Part shown: in pieces, positions 16,215-25,907 of the stretch
Layout of the letters: each line of letters opens with the position of its first letter
How positions within the stretch are numbered: the first letter of the stretch is position 1
Assembly (NCBI GenBank): GCA_026398435.1
Contig: JAPLSW010000032.1
Span: 1 to 64,000 of the forward strand
Reading direction: 5' to 3'
Origin: Chlamydiota bacterium
GTDB lineage: Bacteria; Chlamydiota; Chlamydiia; Chlamydiales; Rhabdochlamydiaceae
DNA length: 64,000 nt
Notes under the pieces: generated by a model
What the model saw: the letters and a program-made list of their open reading frames with translations, nothing else
What the model was told of the DNA's origin: nothing
Database searches by the model: none
Made by a program: the position numbers and the translations under genes

Positions 16215-16967
16215 ATGACACACAAGAGATTGGAAAATAAAGTAGCTCTTATAACTGGGGGCTCTAGAGGAATAGGCGCCGCTATTGCCAGGCGTTTAGC
16301 TAAGGAAGGATGTCATGTAGCCATTAGCTATACAGCATCTGAAGAAAAAGCCCTTATTTTAATGCAGGAACTCGAAAAAGAAGGAGTCAAAACTCTACTA
16401 ATACAAGCAGACCAAGCAAACCCCTTACAAGCATCAAACCTTGCCAAAAAAGTAGGCGAGCACTTTGGCAGGATTGATATCCTTGTAAATAATGCTGGCA
16501 TTTTTGTAGGCGGTTCTATTGATGATGTGAATCTTGACATCGATGGAATTTCAAGACAGTTTGCAGTGAATGTGGGAGGAGTCTTTACTACAACTCGTGC
16601 AGCTCTTCCCTTCATGAAAGAGGGTGGGCGTATAGTGATTATTGGTTCCATTAATGGAGAGAGGATGACCGCCTCAGGTGGGGCTGATTATGCAGCTACA
16701 AAAGCGGCTCTTGTTGGCTACACACACGGCTGGGCAAGAGATCTAGGCCCAAGAAATATAACAGTTAATCTTCTGCAACCAGGTCCCATAGAAACAGATA
16801 TGAACCCAGACAATACAGATTTTGCTAGAGAGATAAAGAAAAGCGTAGCTTTAGGGCGTTATGGCAGGCCTGAGGAGATCGCTTCAGCTGTAGCATTTTT
16901 AGTAAGTGAGGAAGCTTCCTATATTACAGGATCTACTCTTACTGTTGATGGCGGTTTTTTAGCGTAG
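16215..16967 (+). CDS. SDR family oxidoreductase (FabG-like)
   Basis: The 250-residue protein is a classical short-chain dehydrogenase/reductase. It has the cofactor motif TGGSRGIG (~residue 15), NNAG (~residue 94), catalytic Ser in IIGSIN (~residue 143) and YAATK (Tyr ~157, Lys ~161). The C-terminus has the common ITGSTLTVDGGF motif. Arg in the first loop (GSRG) favours NADP(H). Substrate cannot be assigned; FabG-like is a fold statement only. TAGGAAATAC precedes the ATG. It stands alone with a hairpin downstream. Confidence 0.92.
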   Translation: MTHKRLENKVALITGGSRGIGAAIARRLAKEGCHVAISYTASEEKALILMQELEKEGVKTLLIQADQANPLQASNLAKKVGEHFGRIDILVNNAGIFVGGSIDDVNLDIDGISRQFAVNVGGVFTTTRAALPFMKEGGRIVIIGSINGERMTASGGADYAATKAALVGYTHGWARDLGPRNITVNLLQPGPIETDMNPDNTDFAREIKKSVALGRYGRPEEIASAVAFLVSEEASYITGSTLTVDGGFLA

Positions 16968-16976
16968 TCGATTTCA

Positions 16977-16998
16977 GGGAGCGCTTTAAACCGCTCCC
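16977..16998 (+). terminator. hairpin downstream of the SDR gene
   Basis: GGGAGCG (16977) pairs with CGCTCCC (16992), with an 8-nt loop, 12 bp after the stop codon. The following sequence has no clear T-run, so termination strength is uncertain. Confidence 0.5.
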
Positions 16999-17235
16999 CT
17001 ATATAAAAGCATATAACTGTCGAATTCTTCACTCCCTTTAATTAATCTTTTTAATGCTTAATGCCATGCATTTTGGTCTATTTTGTCCCTCATAAAACTG
17101 CAAAGATTTTACAAGATTTATTTTTGCAACTCCCTCTATTATGAAAATGGAAAAATCACCCTCTACCGATGATGTCCCCTCTAAAGCTAGAAAGCTCTGG
17201 CATCTTACGATGAGATAAACCCCTGAGAGGCCATC

Positions 17236-18495
17236 ATGCGATTTACTATTTTATGTGTTGGCTCCCATGGGGATATTCGCCCATACATTGCTTTAGGCAT
17301 CGGACTGCAACGCCGTGGTCATGAAGTAACGATTGGATCTCATCAAAAAGCAAAAACCTTATGCGATAAGTATCATCTTAAATTTGTTTTGGTTGATGGA
17401 GATCTTACGGAACTAATAGGACCTGAACGAGGTCATGATATTATCTGGGGCAGTAGTGGAAAAAAGGCCATTCAATTTTTAGGGATCATGCAGGAGTTTA
17501 ATAAGGCTCTAAAGTTGCAACTTCCCTCATCTTTAGAAGCTACCGCTCAAGCCGAGGTCCTGATCTATAACCCAGCCGCCTTTGCAGGACCGCATCTCGG
17601 AGAATATTTTGGGATCCCTAGTTATCTGATCAACCTACAGCCTGAAGAGCGCACCAAAGGCCATCCTTCCTTTTTCTTTGACTGGTTAAAATGTGGAGGG
17701 AAAATAGGGTGTCTCTTAAGTCATTTTCTTGCGGAGCAACAACTTTGGCAGCCCATCAGAAAAGAAATAAATCGATGGAGGAGAGATCAATTAGGATTAA
17801 AAAAAATGCACTTTTTAGGGCCTAAAACAGATCGAAAGACCAAAGACAATCCGATTATTGTGGCTTTCAGTCCGAGCCTTGTCACGCGTCCTGCAGATTG
17901 GAGCAAAAATATTACCATGACGAGCTTTCTGAGAGTTCCTGAAGGAGAAAGTTGGGTACCTCCTCAAGATCTCTCTGATTTTTTATCTTCAGGCCCGATT
18001 CTATACCTCGGATTTGGTAGCCTAACAGAGGCTTGTCTTCCATCGATCGCAGAAAAAATCCTCTCTGTTTTGAAAAAAAGAAAAATTAAGACTGTGATCC
18101 AAGCAAACCTTCCTTCCCTAGATACAAGTGCACTTCCTCACTGGATTTATCCACTGACTTATGCCCCCCATGACTGGCTATTTCGTAAAGTTACAGCTGT
18201 TGTCCATCATGGCGGAGTCGGAACAATGGCTGCAGGTCTTTATGCAGGCAGACCTACTTTTATCATTCCTTTTATCGTGGATCAACTGACCTGGGGTAAT
18301 TTAATAGGGAATAAGAAAATGGGCCCTAATCCCCTCTCCCCATTCTCCTTTGACGAATTGCTCTTTGAGGAACGAGTCTTGGATTTGCTATCTAATCCAG
18401 AGTATGCAACCCAAGCTCGTAGCATTCAATTAACTTTGGCTAGTGAAAAGGACGGAGTTGAGCAAACGATTGAAACCGTTTTGAAAAATTTATAA
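17236..18495 (+). CDS. UGT/sterol-glucosyltransferase-like glycosyltransferase (GT1)
   Basis: The 419-residue protein has the GT-B two-domain layout of family 1 glycosyltransferases. The N-terminal Rossmann half opens with MRFTILCVGSHGDIRPYIAL, with HxV-like GHEVTIGSH. The C-terminal half has the donor-binding region PHDWLFRKVTAVVHHGGVGT, AAGLYAGRPTFIIPFIVDQ and QLTWGN. The opening GSxGDxxP and HHGGxGT are typical of sterol and macrolide glucosyltransferases. Acceptor unknown; lipid or sterol acceptors of the amoeba host are possible. GAGAGGCCATC precedes the ATG. It is a single-gene unit. Confidence 0.88.
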   Translation: MRFTILCVGSHGDIRPYIALGIGLQRRGHEVTIGSHQKAKTLCDKYHLKFVLVDGDLTELIGPERGHDIIWGSSGKKAIQFLGIMQEFNKALKLQLPSSLEATAQAEVLIYNPAAFAGPHLGEYFGIPSYLINLQPEERTKGHPSFFFDWLKCGGKIGCLLSHFLAEQQLWQPIRKEINRWRRDQLGLKKMHFLGPKTDRKTKDNPIIVAFSPSLVTRPADWSKNITMTSFLRVPEGESWVPPQDLSDFLSSGPILYLGFGSLTEACLPSIAEKILSVLKKRKIKTVIQANLPSLDTSALPHWIYPLTYAPHDWLFRKVTAVVHHGGVGTMAAGLYAGRPTFIIPFIVDQLTWGNLIGNKKMGPNPLSPFSFDELLFEERVLDLLSNPEYATQARSIQLTLASEKDGVEQTIETVLKNL

Positions 18496-18666
18496 CTACT
18501 CAAGAATGGACTGATATAAAAGAGCCAAGTGTTCTTGAGAAGAAGTTGATCAGTTATATAAAAATTTTCCTCCGGGGAGCTTTTTTCATTTTTTTTTAGT
18601 ATCATATTTTCTTGCCCGCTAAATTAAGATTATGTAAAGCTAGCGCTTTCAAACAGATCGAAGGCA

Positions 18667-19896
18667 ATGTCCATGAGTAGCATTTCACAGCTAAGCACCA
18701 TCTCACAAAGTTCCAAAGCAAAAGATCCTCACGCAAATCCTTGCCAGGGGCAAATGGGACATCGCAGCGTCCAAAGATGGACGATGGGGTCTTTAGCGAA
18801 ATCTGCATTGCTTGTTGTCACAATGCTTGCGAATGCTGATAAAGCTTTTGGTTACAGCGCTACACCCATCACGGGCAGCAATGACTCACTTGGCAGCCAC
18901 TCCTCTTCAAGAGATCTTCCACTTTTTTCCGATCGACAAACTATTGCAACTTGTTTAACCAAAGCTACCGAATTTTCCAAGATTGACGTCGCACCGAAAG
19001 ACATTCAAGGAATTTCAACCGAACTTGCAAGGAGAGGTTTCTTAACTCAGCAATCTTTTTACGATGTTGCCTCATCGCTGGATATTCCCCCTGCATTTAT
19101 TGATCATGCTATACGGTGCGTTTCAGAAGTGTGCGCTCCAGGAGATGAAGAAGCGGAAGAGGCTGAAGAATGGAGAGAAGAGGGGATAAAGGAAGCAACT
19201 GACTCCTGGAAAAAAGCTTTACGCAAAGCTGAAGAAATGCAAGCCAGCGGACTTCCCTCTGATAAGAAAGCAGCAGATAGCATTTTCGATGATGAAAGAA
19301 GAGTGGCCCAGGTTAGATTATTAGCAGAAGAGGAGCGAGCTGCAGGGCTAGTCCTTCCATTAAAAGCAAAATTTCTTGCTCCTAGAGAAACTGCATCTCA
19401 ATTGACAAAGCATCTAATGGTTCGGATAGAAGAAACATTAGAGGCATCTTTGGGATCTACACATCTTGGACAAGAACTGGAAACCCAACTATTGAAAATA
19501 GTAAACCGTCCCCCAATTGACAGGTCTGAAATCAATTGGCTACTCCTTCAAGTAATATTATGGCAATTGCCGGCGCGTATTGAAGATACGCTCTATAGGT
19601 CTATGCGCTACCGTGATTTTTTTCGCTGGATAGAGCTAACAGATTATGATGCTAGAGGGGAACTCGCTGAAGTGGTACGTGCCACAAGCGACCCCGATAT
19701 TAAGGAGCAAATGAAGAACTTAATCACTTTGCACTTTCCTGAGAAATGGTGGATATCGCTGCGATACAGTCCTAGCGAATCGACTATCAACCAGCGCGTA
19801 TATTACCTAGAGAACAAGTTAAGACAACTTGTTGAGACGGCCTCGAAGGATGGGTCCTACTTGGGGCGTACGCAGGCGATTATTGTTGATGTTTAG
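18667..19896 (+). CDS. hypothetical protein, 409 aa, Ser-rich N-terminus
   Basis: The first ~35 residues are serine- and glutamine-rich, which is common for type III secretion signals in chlamydiae. A moderately hydrophobic segment follows (~residues 40-62, SLAKSALLVVTML...AFG) that could be a late signal peptide or membrane anchor. Beyond that the protein is mostly alpha-helical, with an acidic stretch (EEAEEAEEW, ~residue 160). I recognise no domain. GAAGGC precedes the ATG. It is the last gene of island 3. An effector role is a guess from composition only. Confidence 0.65.
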   Translation: MSMSSISQLSTISQSSKAKDPHANPCQGQMGHRSVQRWTMGSLAKSALLVVTMLANADKAFGYSATPITGSNDSLGSHSSSRDLPLFSDRQTIATCLTKATEFSKIDVAPKDIQGISTELARRGFLTQQSFYDVASSLDIPPAFIDHAIRCVSEVCAPGDEEAEEAEEWREEGIKEATDSWKKALRKAEEMQASGLPSDKKAADSIFDDERRVAQVRLLAEEERAAGLVLPLKAKFLAPRETASQLTKHLMVRIEETLEASLGSTHLGQELETQLLKIVNRPPIDRSEINWLLLQVILWQLPARIEDTLYRSMRYRDFFRWIELTDYDARGELAEVVRATSDPDIKEQMKNLITLHFPEKWWISLRYSPSESTINQRVYYLENKLRQLVETASKDGSYLGRTQAIIVDV

Positions 19897-20112
19897 CCAT
19901 CATTTATAGCTTTGTAAAAGAAGTGAAATTATTAATAACTTCAATTATTTGGCTCGGCAACCGAGCTGAGGCCGTCTCTGTGTTATGATAGCGTCCCAAA
20001 TATTTTTTCACATTCCTATATGTAATAGAGGCACTCACTGAATGTCAACGAGCGCCTTAATTTCATAAGAAATCACTAAATCCCCGGGGACTCACAGATA
20101 TTATGCGTCATA

Positions 20113-20132
20113 CTGACCCAGAGTTGACCCAC
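20113..20132 (+). repeat. type A arm-site pair (right arm of island 3)
   Basis: CTGACCCAG at 20113 and TTGACCCAC at 20124 are 11 bp apart, 70 bp left of att4. The surrounding TCACAGATATTATGCGTCAT is shared with the arms left of att1 and att3. The 20030-20200 block is non-coding. Confidence 0.6.
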
Positions 20133-20202
20133 GAGCGACTAAAAGTGGTGAAATTATTTAAAATTTCACCAGAAAGATTTTATAAGTATTTGATATAGAA
20201 TA

Positions 20203-20259
20203 TGCTCGGAACAGGAGTCGAACCTGCACCCGTTATTAACGGAGAGGATTTTAAGTCCT
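20203..20259 (-). repeat. att4: partial tRNA-Leu 3' end (attachment-site repeat)
   Basis: The 57 bases match the tRNA-Leu 3' portion with one mismatch at 20233. The match extends a little further into the anticodon stem than at att2 and att3, as at att1. It forms the left boundary of the tRNA-proximal island. Confidence 0.9.
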
Positions 20260-20400
20260 ATCGAATCAACACTCAGCTACAAAAAACTATAAATAACTAA
20301 CAGATATTCAATTGGTTAAGATGGAATCCAGAGTAGCTGCTGTTTTGTGAAAGTAGTTATTTATAGTTGTTGAGTGGAGCATTTTTGGAGCATTTCATTT
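20260..20400. repeat. type B left arm, copy 2, with a perfect 14-bp inverted repeat
   Basis: ACTATAAATAACTA (20286-20299) and its exact complement TAGTTATTTATAGT (20354-20367) flank ~54 bp, followed by GGAGCATT at 20376 and 20387. The block matches the DNA right of att1. Nothing coding was seen between here and the next gene at 20571, which is AT-rich. Confidence 0.65.
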
Positions 20401-20570
20401 TTGAAGCTAGCTGGGAGCAAGATTATATTCTAAGTGTGATCCTGCTACCATTTTCCAGACATAAAGAACCAAGAATCTAAGAACTCTTTGCTCTGGTAGA
20501 AATGAGCTGAAATTCAATTGAATATATCGCAATAATTCTATATATTGCGCATTTTAATCTTAGGCATATC

Positions 20571-22709
20571 ATGAAATTAATAAATATTATTTCAACTCTT
20601 TCGTTTTTTATAATTGGAGCAATTGTACATGCTGAACCCACTTCTCCAATAACTTACGAAGATATAGTACAATTTTCAAAGCCTCAGAAAATAAAAATAT
20701 CGCCTGATGGATCCAAAATAGCTTATGTAGTCCAATCTGGCAATATTGAAAAAAATGAAACTGTAGACACCCTTTATTTCTATGACATAAAAAAAGAGAC
20801 TCATAGTGAGATCATAAAAACTCCAACTCTGATGCAAATGAATTGGGATAGCCAAAACAATTCCATGTACATCCTCACTAAAGAGAATAAATCCTACTCT
20901 ATTTCTCAGTGCTCTCCTGGCAAAAATACATTGCTTGTAAATAGTTGCGAGCCAATCACCATATTTCAAGTCGATAATACAGATACAAACTTGGTCTATG
21001 CTCAAACAGTTTATGATTCTCATGAAGTGGTCCAAAATAGAATTGAAAATGGCTATGTATATCAATGGGGGAAAGACGATCTTTGTACTATCGCTTGTGG
21101 ATCATACCGAAAAAGAATGTCAGAAAAAATCCTTCTCCTGCACCTGCCCTCTAAAGATCCCGAAATGTTAACTGAAATCTCTTATGCGAAATATCATAAT
21201 GCAGACATAGAGATTGGGGTTAACCTTATTACTAAAATCGCAATGTCTCCAGATATGCGATATATCGCTTTCGACACATCTAGAATAGGTCAAATTGAAT
21301 TAGGAGAATATCCTTACTCAAACGATATAGTTATCTGGGATCAACAATCTCATATGTGGATAAGTCCACCAGGAAAAGAGATATTGGGTAGTAAAGGAAA
21401 TCCCTGCTGGATAGATTCTCAAAAACTTGTTTTCCAATTTGATTCTATGAGCGAGCTGATAACCAATCTATACACATTTGATTGCGGTTCACAAGTAGCA
21501 ACTCCCTTCGAATATTCTGAGGATTTCCCCCAATCAGGCAATACCCTGATAAGCAATAAAGATAAGCTCATTGTGTTATCAGACACTGGGGCTGTAATTT
21601 TTTCTCTGAGTGACAACACTTATGAAACGATTGAATTGCCTAAATCTATTTTCACTGAAAACTCTTTGATTTCCCCTTCCATTGATAATGAAGCTAGATT
21701 TGTTGTCACCTTTTCCGAATCAAGCAATATTGCCCCGGAAGTTGTTCTTTATGACACTCAAACCAAAGAGCAGAAAACCGTCTCCAACTTAAATCCTTGG
21801 CTCAAAGAAAAACAACTTGGGGCTGTGGAAAAGATCCTATTTACTACCAAGAATGGAATCAAATCAACAGGGTATTTAGTTCATCCCGTGAATGAGAAGC
21901 GAGGAGTGCGATATCCTCTTATAATTGGAACTTATGGATTTAGCGGAGGATTTATATTAGATGCTGAGTGGCATAGTACATTCCCTTCTCAAGTTTTGGC
22001 AAGCGATGGTTATTTAGTACTCCTACTGAATATAGCTTCTGGCTGCTCACAAAATTTGGTAAACGATCCTGTAGAAGCTATGAAAAACACAGGTTGGAAT
22101 TCCTTAGAACTGTTTGAATCAGCTGTTGATCAGCTTGTAGAACAAGGGATTGCGGATCCTGAAAAAGTAGGACTCTACGGATGGAGCCACGGTGGCTTTA
22201 TGGTTAATTTCTTGATTTCTCACTCTTCTAAATTTCAATCTGCATGTTATGGAGAAGGGGCTGACTATAATCCTTCAGAATATTGGATCTCTGGAAAAGA
22301 TACTTGGTCCAAAATTCTCGATAACACCTTTGGTGGACCTCCTTGGGGAGAAACATTGCAAAACTATGTAAACTTTTGTCCGTTTTTCAATATTGAAAAA
22401 ATCAATACCCCAGTTCTTATAGAGTATGCTGATATAGGAACTTTAGGTTATGCATTCGAAATGTATGTTCCGATGCGCCTTTTACACAAGCCTGCAGAAC
22501 TCGTCCTATATAAAGATGAAATGCATAATTTTGTGCATCCAAAGGCAAGGATTGCCTCAATGAAAAGAAAAGTGGATTGGTTTGATTTTTGGCTTCTTAA
22601 TAAGAAAGACTCCAACCCTGCATTTAAGGAGCAATATGATCGTTGGGAAGCTATGAAAAACGAAGCAGAGATTACGCGTGCAACATCTAATCAGCAACTC
22701 CTCCCTTGA
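20571..22709 (+). CDS. S9 family peptidase (prolyl oligopeptidase type), exported
   Basis: The 712-residue protein starts with a signal peptide (hydrophobic core to residue ~20, AxA-like site in VHAE). An N-terminal beta-propeller region has WD-like repeats (SPDGSKIAYV, SPDMRYIAFD). The C-terminal alpha/beta hydrolase domain has the nucleophile elbow GWSHGG with Ser539, and the likely Asp621 (YADIG) and His652 (EMHNF) complete the triad. S9 enzymes cleave after proline or act as acyl-peptide hydrolases. The context of Asp621 is unusual (no G-x-x-D-x-x-V/P). It is probably periplasmic or secreted. It is a single-gene unit in island 4. Confidence 0.9.
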   Translation: MKLINIISTLSFFIIGAIVHAEPTSPITYEDIVQFSKPQKIKISPDGSKIAYVVQSGNIEKNETVDTLYFYDIKKETHSEIIKTPTLMQMNWDSQNNSMYILTKENKSYSISQCSPGKNTLLVNSCEPITIFQVDNTDTNLVYAQTVYDSHEVVQNRIENGYVYQWGKDDLCTIACGSYRKRMSEKILLLHLPSKDPEMLTEISYAKYHNADIEIGVNLITKIAMSPDMRYIAFDTSRIGQIELGEYPYSNDIVIWDQQSHMWISPPGKEILGSKGNPCWIDSQKLVFQFDSMSELITNLYTFDCGSQVATPFEYSEDFPQSGNTLISNKDKLIVLSDTGAVIFSLSDNTYETIELPKSIFTENSLISPSIDNEARFVVTFSESSNIAPEVVLYDTQTKEQKTVSNLNPWLKEKQLGAVEKILFTTKNGIKSTGYLVHPVNEKRGVRYPLIIGTYGFSGGFILDAEWHSTFPSQVLASDGYLVLLLNIASGCSQNLVNDPVEAMKNTGWNSLELFESAVDQLVEQGIADPEKVGLYGWSHGGFMVNFLISHSSKFQSACYGEGADYNPSEYWISGKDTWSKILDNTFGGPPWGETLQNYVNFCPFFNIEKINTPVLIEYADIGTLGYAFEMYVPMRLLHKPAELVLYKDEMHNFVHPKARIASMKRKVDWFDFWLLNKKDSNPAFKEQYDRWEAMKNEAEITRATSNQQLLP

Positions 22710-23004
22710 GGGAAGAGGACCCCGCTGCCTTAGTAAAAACATCTCCAGAGTCTCTTTCCAGGCTTTTTAAGGCTAGGGCCCTCGTAGGGCAGATAGAATC
22801 TCCAAACCAAATGGTATTCTTAGGTTTTGTTTCGCGATAATACGTTTCACTTATGGGCTGTCTGCGCTGCCCCCCCATCTGTATTGAAGCAAAAGCCAAC
22901 ATTCCTAAGCCAGATGCTACTGTTTTCAAGCATCTATTATTAGAAGTACAAGTTTCTACAAGAGGAGCCAAAGCCCCTCGAAAATCGACCGCTGATGATG
23001 ACAT
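22687..23004 (-). CDS. small hypothetical protein, 105 aa
   Basis: The ATG at 23004 has GGAGG seven bases upstream, which is the main support for this gene. The product has a short hydrophobic stretch (VASGLGMLAFASIQMGG, ~residues 29-45) and a Ser/Gly-rich tail. No family is recognised. Its 3' end overlaps the convergent S9 peptidase gene by 23 bp. It could be a small secreted or membrane protein. Confidence 0.55.
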   Translation of the reverse strand: MSSSAVDFRGALAPLVETCTSNNRCLKTVASGLGMLAFASIQMGGQRRQPISETYYRETKPKNTIWFGDSICPTRALALKSLERDSGDVFTKAAGSSSLKGGVAD

Positions 23005-23235
23005 AAATCCTCCATTCCGATAATTATTACATTTAGTTATACAATGCTAAAGAGTTTATTTCAATTTTAATAAGAATCAATATATATACTGTTATGCGGT
23101 GCCGACTTAAACAATTGCAATTTAATTCAGTTATGACTTATACTTTCGTTATAAAAACCTTAATTCACCGCACTTGCGTGCGTTATTTTAAAATAATTTA
23201 TATCACAAAGTTTTTTTTTTAAAAAGGAACAGAAA

Positions 23236-23988
23236 ATGTCATTTATAACAGAAAATTACAGCGTAAAACTTTTTAATGTACGCTCTGTTGAAGAAGCTAC
23301 TGTTTTGCTTTTAGGAGAGGCTCATGATAGACCTGATTGTAGAGCTTTGAATGGAAGATTAATGTCTATGGCCTCTGATAAAACAGCTTCCATTGCCCTT
23401 TTTACTGAAGCCACGCCATCGATGGAAATCCCTGATGATATTCCCTTTCTAAAAGAACACCTCTTCCTCCGTTTTGATCCTGAGCTTATTTATGGATGGG
23501 ATGCGAAACAAAGCGATGCTTGCGTTGCTGCGACCAAGTATGTTGTTAAATGTACACTTGCCAGCATGGAAATAGAGGGAGCTAGAGATTCTCTTATTCA
23601 ACAATTAGAGGCTCTACCTGGCTTAACAACCCCGGAAGAGATTAACGCCTTCTTCGCTCTTCCACAAGCTGAAGTAGACTCTCGTGTAAATCAAGCAAAG
23701 AGCCTTAAGGAAGGGCTAATCGGGTTAAATGATATGTATTTGCACGCACTTTCTGAGAGCTCTGAAGCTCGAAAAAGAATGCATATCGAATTGCAACCTG
23801 ATTCACGAACACATGCAATGGTAGAAACTCTAAAAAAAGTACGTGGACTTCGCTCAGAGCTAGCTATTTTTGTTGCGGGAGCTGCCCATCTTAAAGGAAC
23901 ACATTTTGACCTTTCCTCTTTATATAGTGAGCTCGCTACTCATAAAGCGGCTATTTTAGTCCCTAACTGTATAAGTTCACTCCCTTGA
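23236..23988 (+). CDS. TraB/ChaN-like fold protein (putative haem-binding or metalloprotease-like)
   Basis: This 250-residue protein has the sparse signature of the EreA/ChaN/TraB-like superfamily. G-E-A-H-D follows a hydrophobic strand (residues ~28-34, TVLLLGEAHD), a Glu sits after the next strand (LFTEA), and there is a late G-A-A-H-L-K-G (~residue 218). These residues form the active or metal site in family members. No signal peptide is seen. Function is not assignable beyond the fold. AAAAAGGAACAG precedes the ATG. The 230 bp upstream is AT-rich and probably holds the promoter. Confidence 0.6.
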   Translation: MSFITENYSVKLFNVRSVEEATVLLLGEAHDRPDCRALNGRLMSMASDKTASIALFTEATPSMEIPDDIPFLKEHLFLRFDPELIYGWDAKQSDACVAATKYVVKCTLASMEIEGARDSLIQQLEALPGLTTPEEINAFFALPQAEVDSRVNQAKSLKEGLIGLNDMYLHALSESSEARKRMHIELQPDSRTHAMVETLKKVRGLRSELAIFVAGAAHLKGTHFDLSSLYSELATHKAAILVPNCISSLP

Positions 23989-24073
23989 AAGGAAAGGCTG
24001 GATGGACTTTTGAAGTGAGAACTATCTAATTGTTGCCATCAATAGCAATCAGGCTATCTTTGACCCTAGAGTG

Positions 24074-25072
24074 CTAATTCTCGCCCGTTTTAAATGCTAT
24101 TTCTATAACGCCTTGGGGTTCAAACATGGCTACCAAGTGCGTGTACATCTCTAGTCTTTCCTCATTTCTATCTGTTGTTAAAAGCACTTCCTGAGCATAG
24201 ACGGCAATATCTTCTACGATTCGCTCATGTCGGTAATAAGCTAGGGCTGTCCTATTAATTTCAGTTTCCCCATAACCCTTGTAAAAAAGTTTTTCCTCAA
24301 GTGGCTTATTCCAAACATTTGCAACACCACCTCCTATAAACATAAGGTCGCGCTCTTTTGGTGCCATGATAGGATCATCCCAATCTACTATGTAAATATT
24401 AGAATTCTTATCCATTAGCACATTGCCACCATGAATGTCGGAATGACACAGAACGAGTTTAAGAGGGAGATCCCGAAGCTTTACCGCTAGCTGCTCAGCA
24501 CGATCTACCAGTCTACGAATATCCGACATATGGCTTTTCATAAACTTTTGTAGTTTTAAAGCTATCTCATCAGCGATCGGCTCGGCTTCAATGTGATCAT
24601 ACATCGACCGGATGGCCTCACGCCATTTTGAGGAGTACGTCTCTTTTCGCATTCGGTTTTGCATAGATGAGGGCACTGTAACTTCATGAAGCTGTCTTAA
24701 TGTTTTGCCAAGTGTAATCCATTGAATATCGGTAAGATCACAATTGAACCCATCTTCTCCTTCAATAAAGGGGTATACAATGACAGTATAATCATCAAGA
24801 CTCTCAGTGGGCTTATCATGAATTGTCTTAACAGGCGGAATAATCTGCTGGATCCCAGCGCTCTGTAATAGCTCTAGTATTTCAACGCTTGCATCATTAT
24901 GTCCATATTTAATTTTTACGAAATAAGAGGTTTGATCTAGCGTTTGGGCTTTATATACTGAGGCATTAATATCCGCACCTATAGGAAGGAATGTAAGAGT
25001 GGTGACATTAAGATCATAACTGGAGTCTAGGCAGTTAATAATAATGGATTCTGACACAGGTTTCTCTAACAT
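24074..25072 (-). CDS. aminoglycoside phosphotransferase (APH) family kinase
   Basis: The 332-residue protein has the APH/choline-kinase fold. An N-terminal lobe holds a lysine in SYFVKIKYG and YTVIVYPFIEGEDG. The catalytic loop reads LCHSDIHGGNVLM (~residue 210), followed by the metal-binding IVDWDD. The family phosphorylates aminoglycosides, choline, homoserine or similar alcohols. Closest in feel to APH(9)/spectinomycin-type kinases, but the substrate is not assignable by eye. Transcribed after the AlaX gene on the same strand, 136 bp downstream. Confidence 0.88.
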   Translation of the reverse strand: MLEKPVSESIIINCLDSSYDLNVTTLTFLPIGADINASVYKAQTLDQTSYFVKIKYGHNDASVEILELLQSAGIQQIIPPVKTIHDKPTESLDDYTVIVYPFIEGEDGFNCDLTDIQWITLGKTLRQLHEVTVPSSMQNRMRKETYSSKWREAIRSMYDHIEAEPIADEIALKLQKFMKSHMSDIRRLVDRAEQLAVKLRDLPLKLVLCHSDIHGGNVLMDKNSNIYIVDWDDPIMAPKERDLMFIGGGVANVWNKPLEEKLFYKGYGETEINRTALAYYRHERIVEDIAVYAQEVLLTTDRNEERLEMYTHLVAMFEPQGVIEIAFKTGEN

Positions 25073-25208
25073 TTATAACCCTGATTTTTTAGGTGATTGC
25101 TCCTTCGAAATTGGTAAGGAGCATGCTGGTCTTTTACAATTGAGCTCTATTTCTCATTCATAAGTTTCTCGAAGCTTAACATGAGTAAATGGAAATGCAA
25201 AATTTATT

Positions 25209-25907
25209 TTAAGGGTTTTCAAGGGTGATATATATGCGCTCAACACCTTTATTCGCTCTTTTGCGTCTTAAGTTTACATATCCGACTTCAGAAGTAGACT
25301 TAACATGGGTGCCTCCACAGGGAACAGTTGCTAATCCTTCTATTCTCCAATAGCGCTGTCTTTTTTCACTGTTTAGGTAGCCTTTCTCAATAGGGACATC
25401 TGCATCGATAATTTTCTTAAATTCAGATAGAAGCATGGGAAAATACGTTTCAATATTTTCGGATAGCACAAAGTCAATTCTCGCCTTATCTTCAGACATA
25501 TGGGCTCCTACTTTTTCTATCCCTAAATGATCGATTTCTTCAGGTAATAACTCCTCTCCTTCTTTCTTTTTTCCGAAATGCCTATTCATGAGTATCAAAA
25601 TGAGCTCACAAGCAAAGTGTAGGCGCATAAGACGGTATCTTCTGATCCAATCGATTTCTGTATGTGCAGAAGTGCCAGGTTGTAACCCATGATTTTCTGG
25701 TAGAATATAAGTGATAAAACGCTTCTCGGGATCTAACGTTGATTCGAGCGCGGTAATGTCGTTAATCTTTACTAGATCGCTTTCTTGCCCGCCTGCTTCA
25801 GCATAGGCAATAGTCTCTTTTAAAATTACGGCATTGCCTTCTACTGATAGCACTGTCGTGTCGAGTTCTGCTAAGTAGGGATCATCCCAAAATTGAAAAT
25901 GTGTCAT
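25209..25907 (-). CDS. AlaX-type alanyl-tRNA editing protein
   Basis: The 232-residue protein matches freestanding AlaRS editing domains, which hydrolyse Ser- or Gly-tRNA-Ala. The N-terminal beta-barrel has the YAEAGGQ motif. The catalytic half has MRLHFACELIL, VGAHMSEDKARIDF and PCGGTHVKSTSEVG, followed by a basic end. The Cys and His of CGGTH and the first His of the HxxxH zinc site are present; the second His of that motif is Glu here. It may therefore bind metal differently. It precedes the APH-like gene on the same strand. Confidence 0.88.
   Translation of the reverse strand: MTHFQFWDDPYLAELDTTVLSVEGNAVILKETIAYAEAGGQESDLVKINDITALESTLDPEKRFITYILPENHGLQPGTSAHTEIDWIRRYRLMRLHFACELILILMNRHFGKKKEGEELLPEEIDHLGIEKVGAHMSEDKARIDFVLSENIETYFPMLLSEFKKIIDADVPIEKGYLNSEKRQRYWRIEGLATVPCGGTHVKSTSEVGYVNLRRKRANKGVERIYITLENP

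Larger units (their letters stand above)
10574..20259. mobile_element. island 3: 9.6-kb segment between att3 and att4
   Basis: It is bounded by tRNA-Leu 3' fragments, with type A arms at both ends (10746/10757 and 20113/20124). Cargo includes two acetyltransferases, a LOG protein, small effector candidates, one copy of the 379-nt structured repeat, an SDR enzyme, a glycosyltransferase and an unknown 409-residue protein. No recombinase is present. One gene is frameshifted, which suggests decay of part of the cargo. Confidence 0.6.

Noticed and set aside
18570-18590. CTCCGGGGAG followed by T6 as terminator after the glycosyltransferase gene
   Set aside because: The stem is only four pairs with a two-base loop, too small to form a convincing terminator.
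2598-20259. The tRNA-like stretches at 2598, 5404, 10574 and 20203 as tRNA genes
   Set aside because: Each has only the 3' part from the anticodon stem onward. The acceptor 5' strand and D-arm are missing, so no cloverleaf can form.
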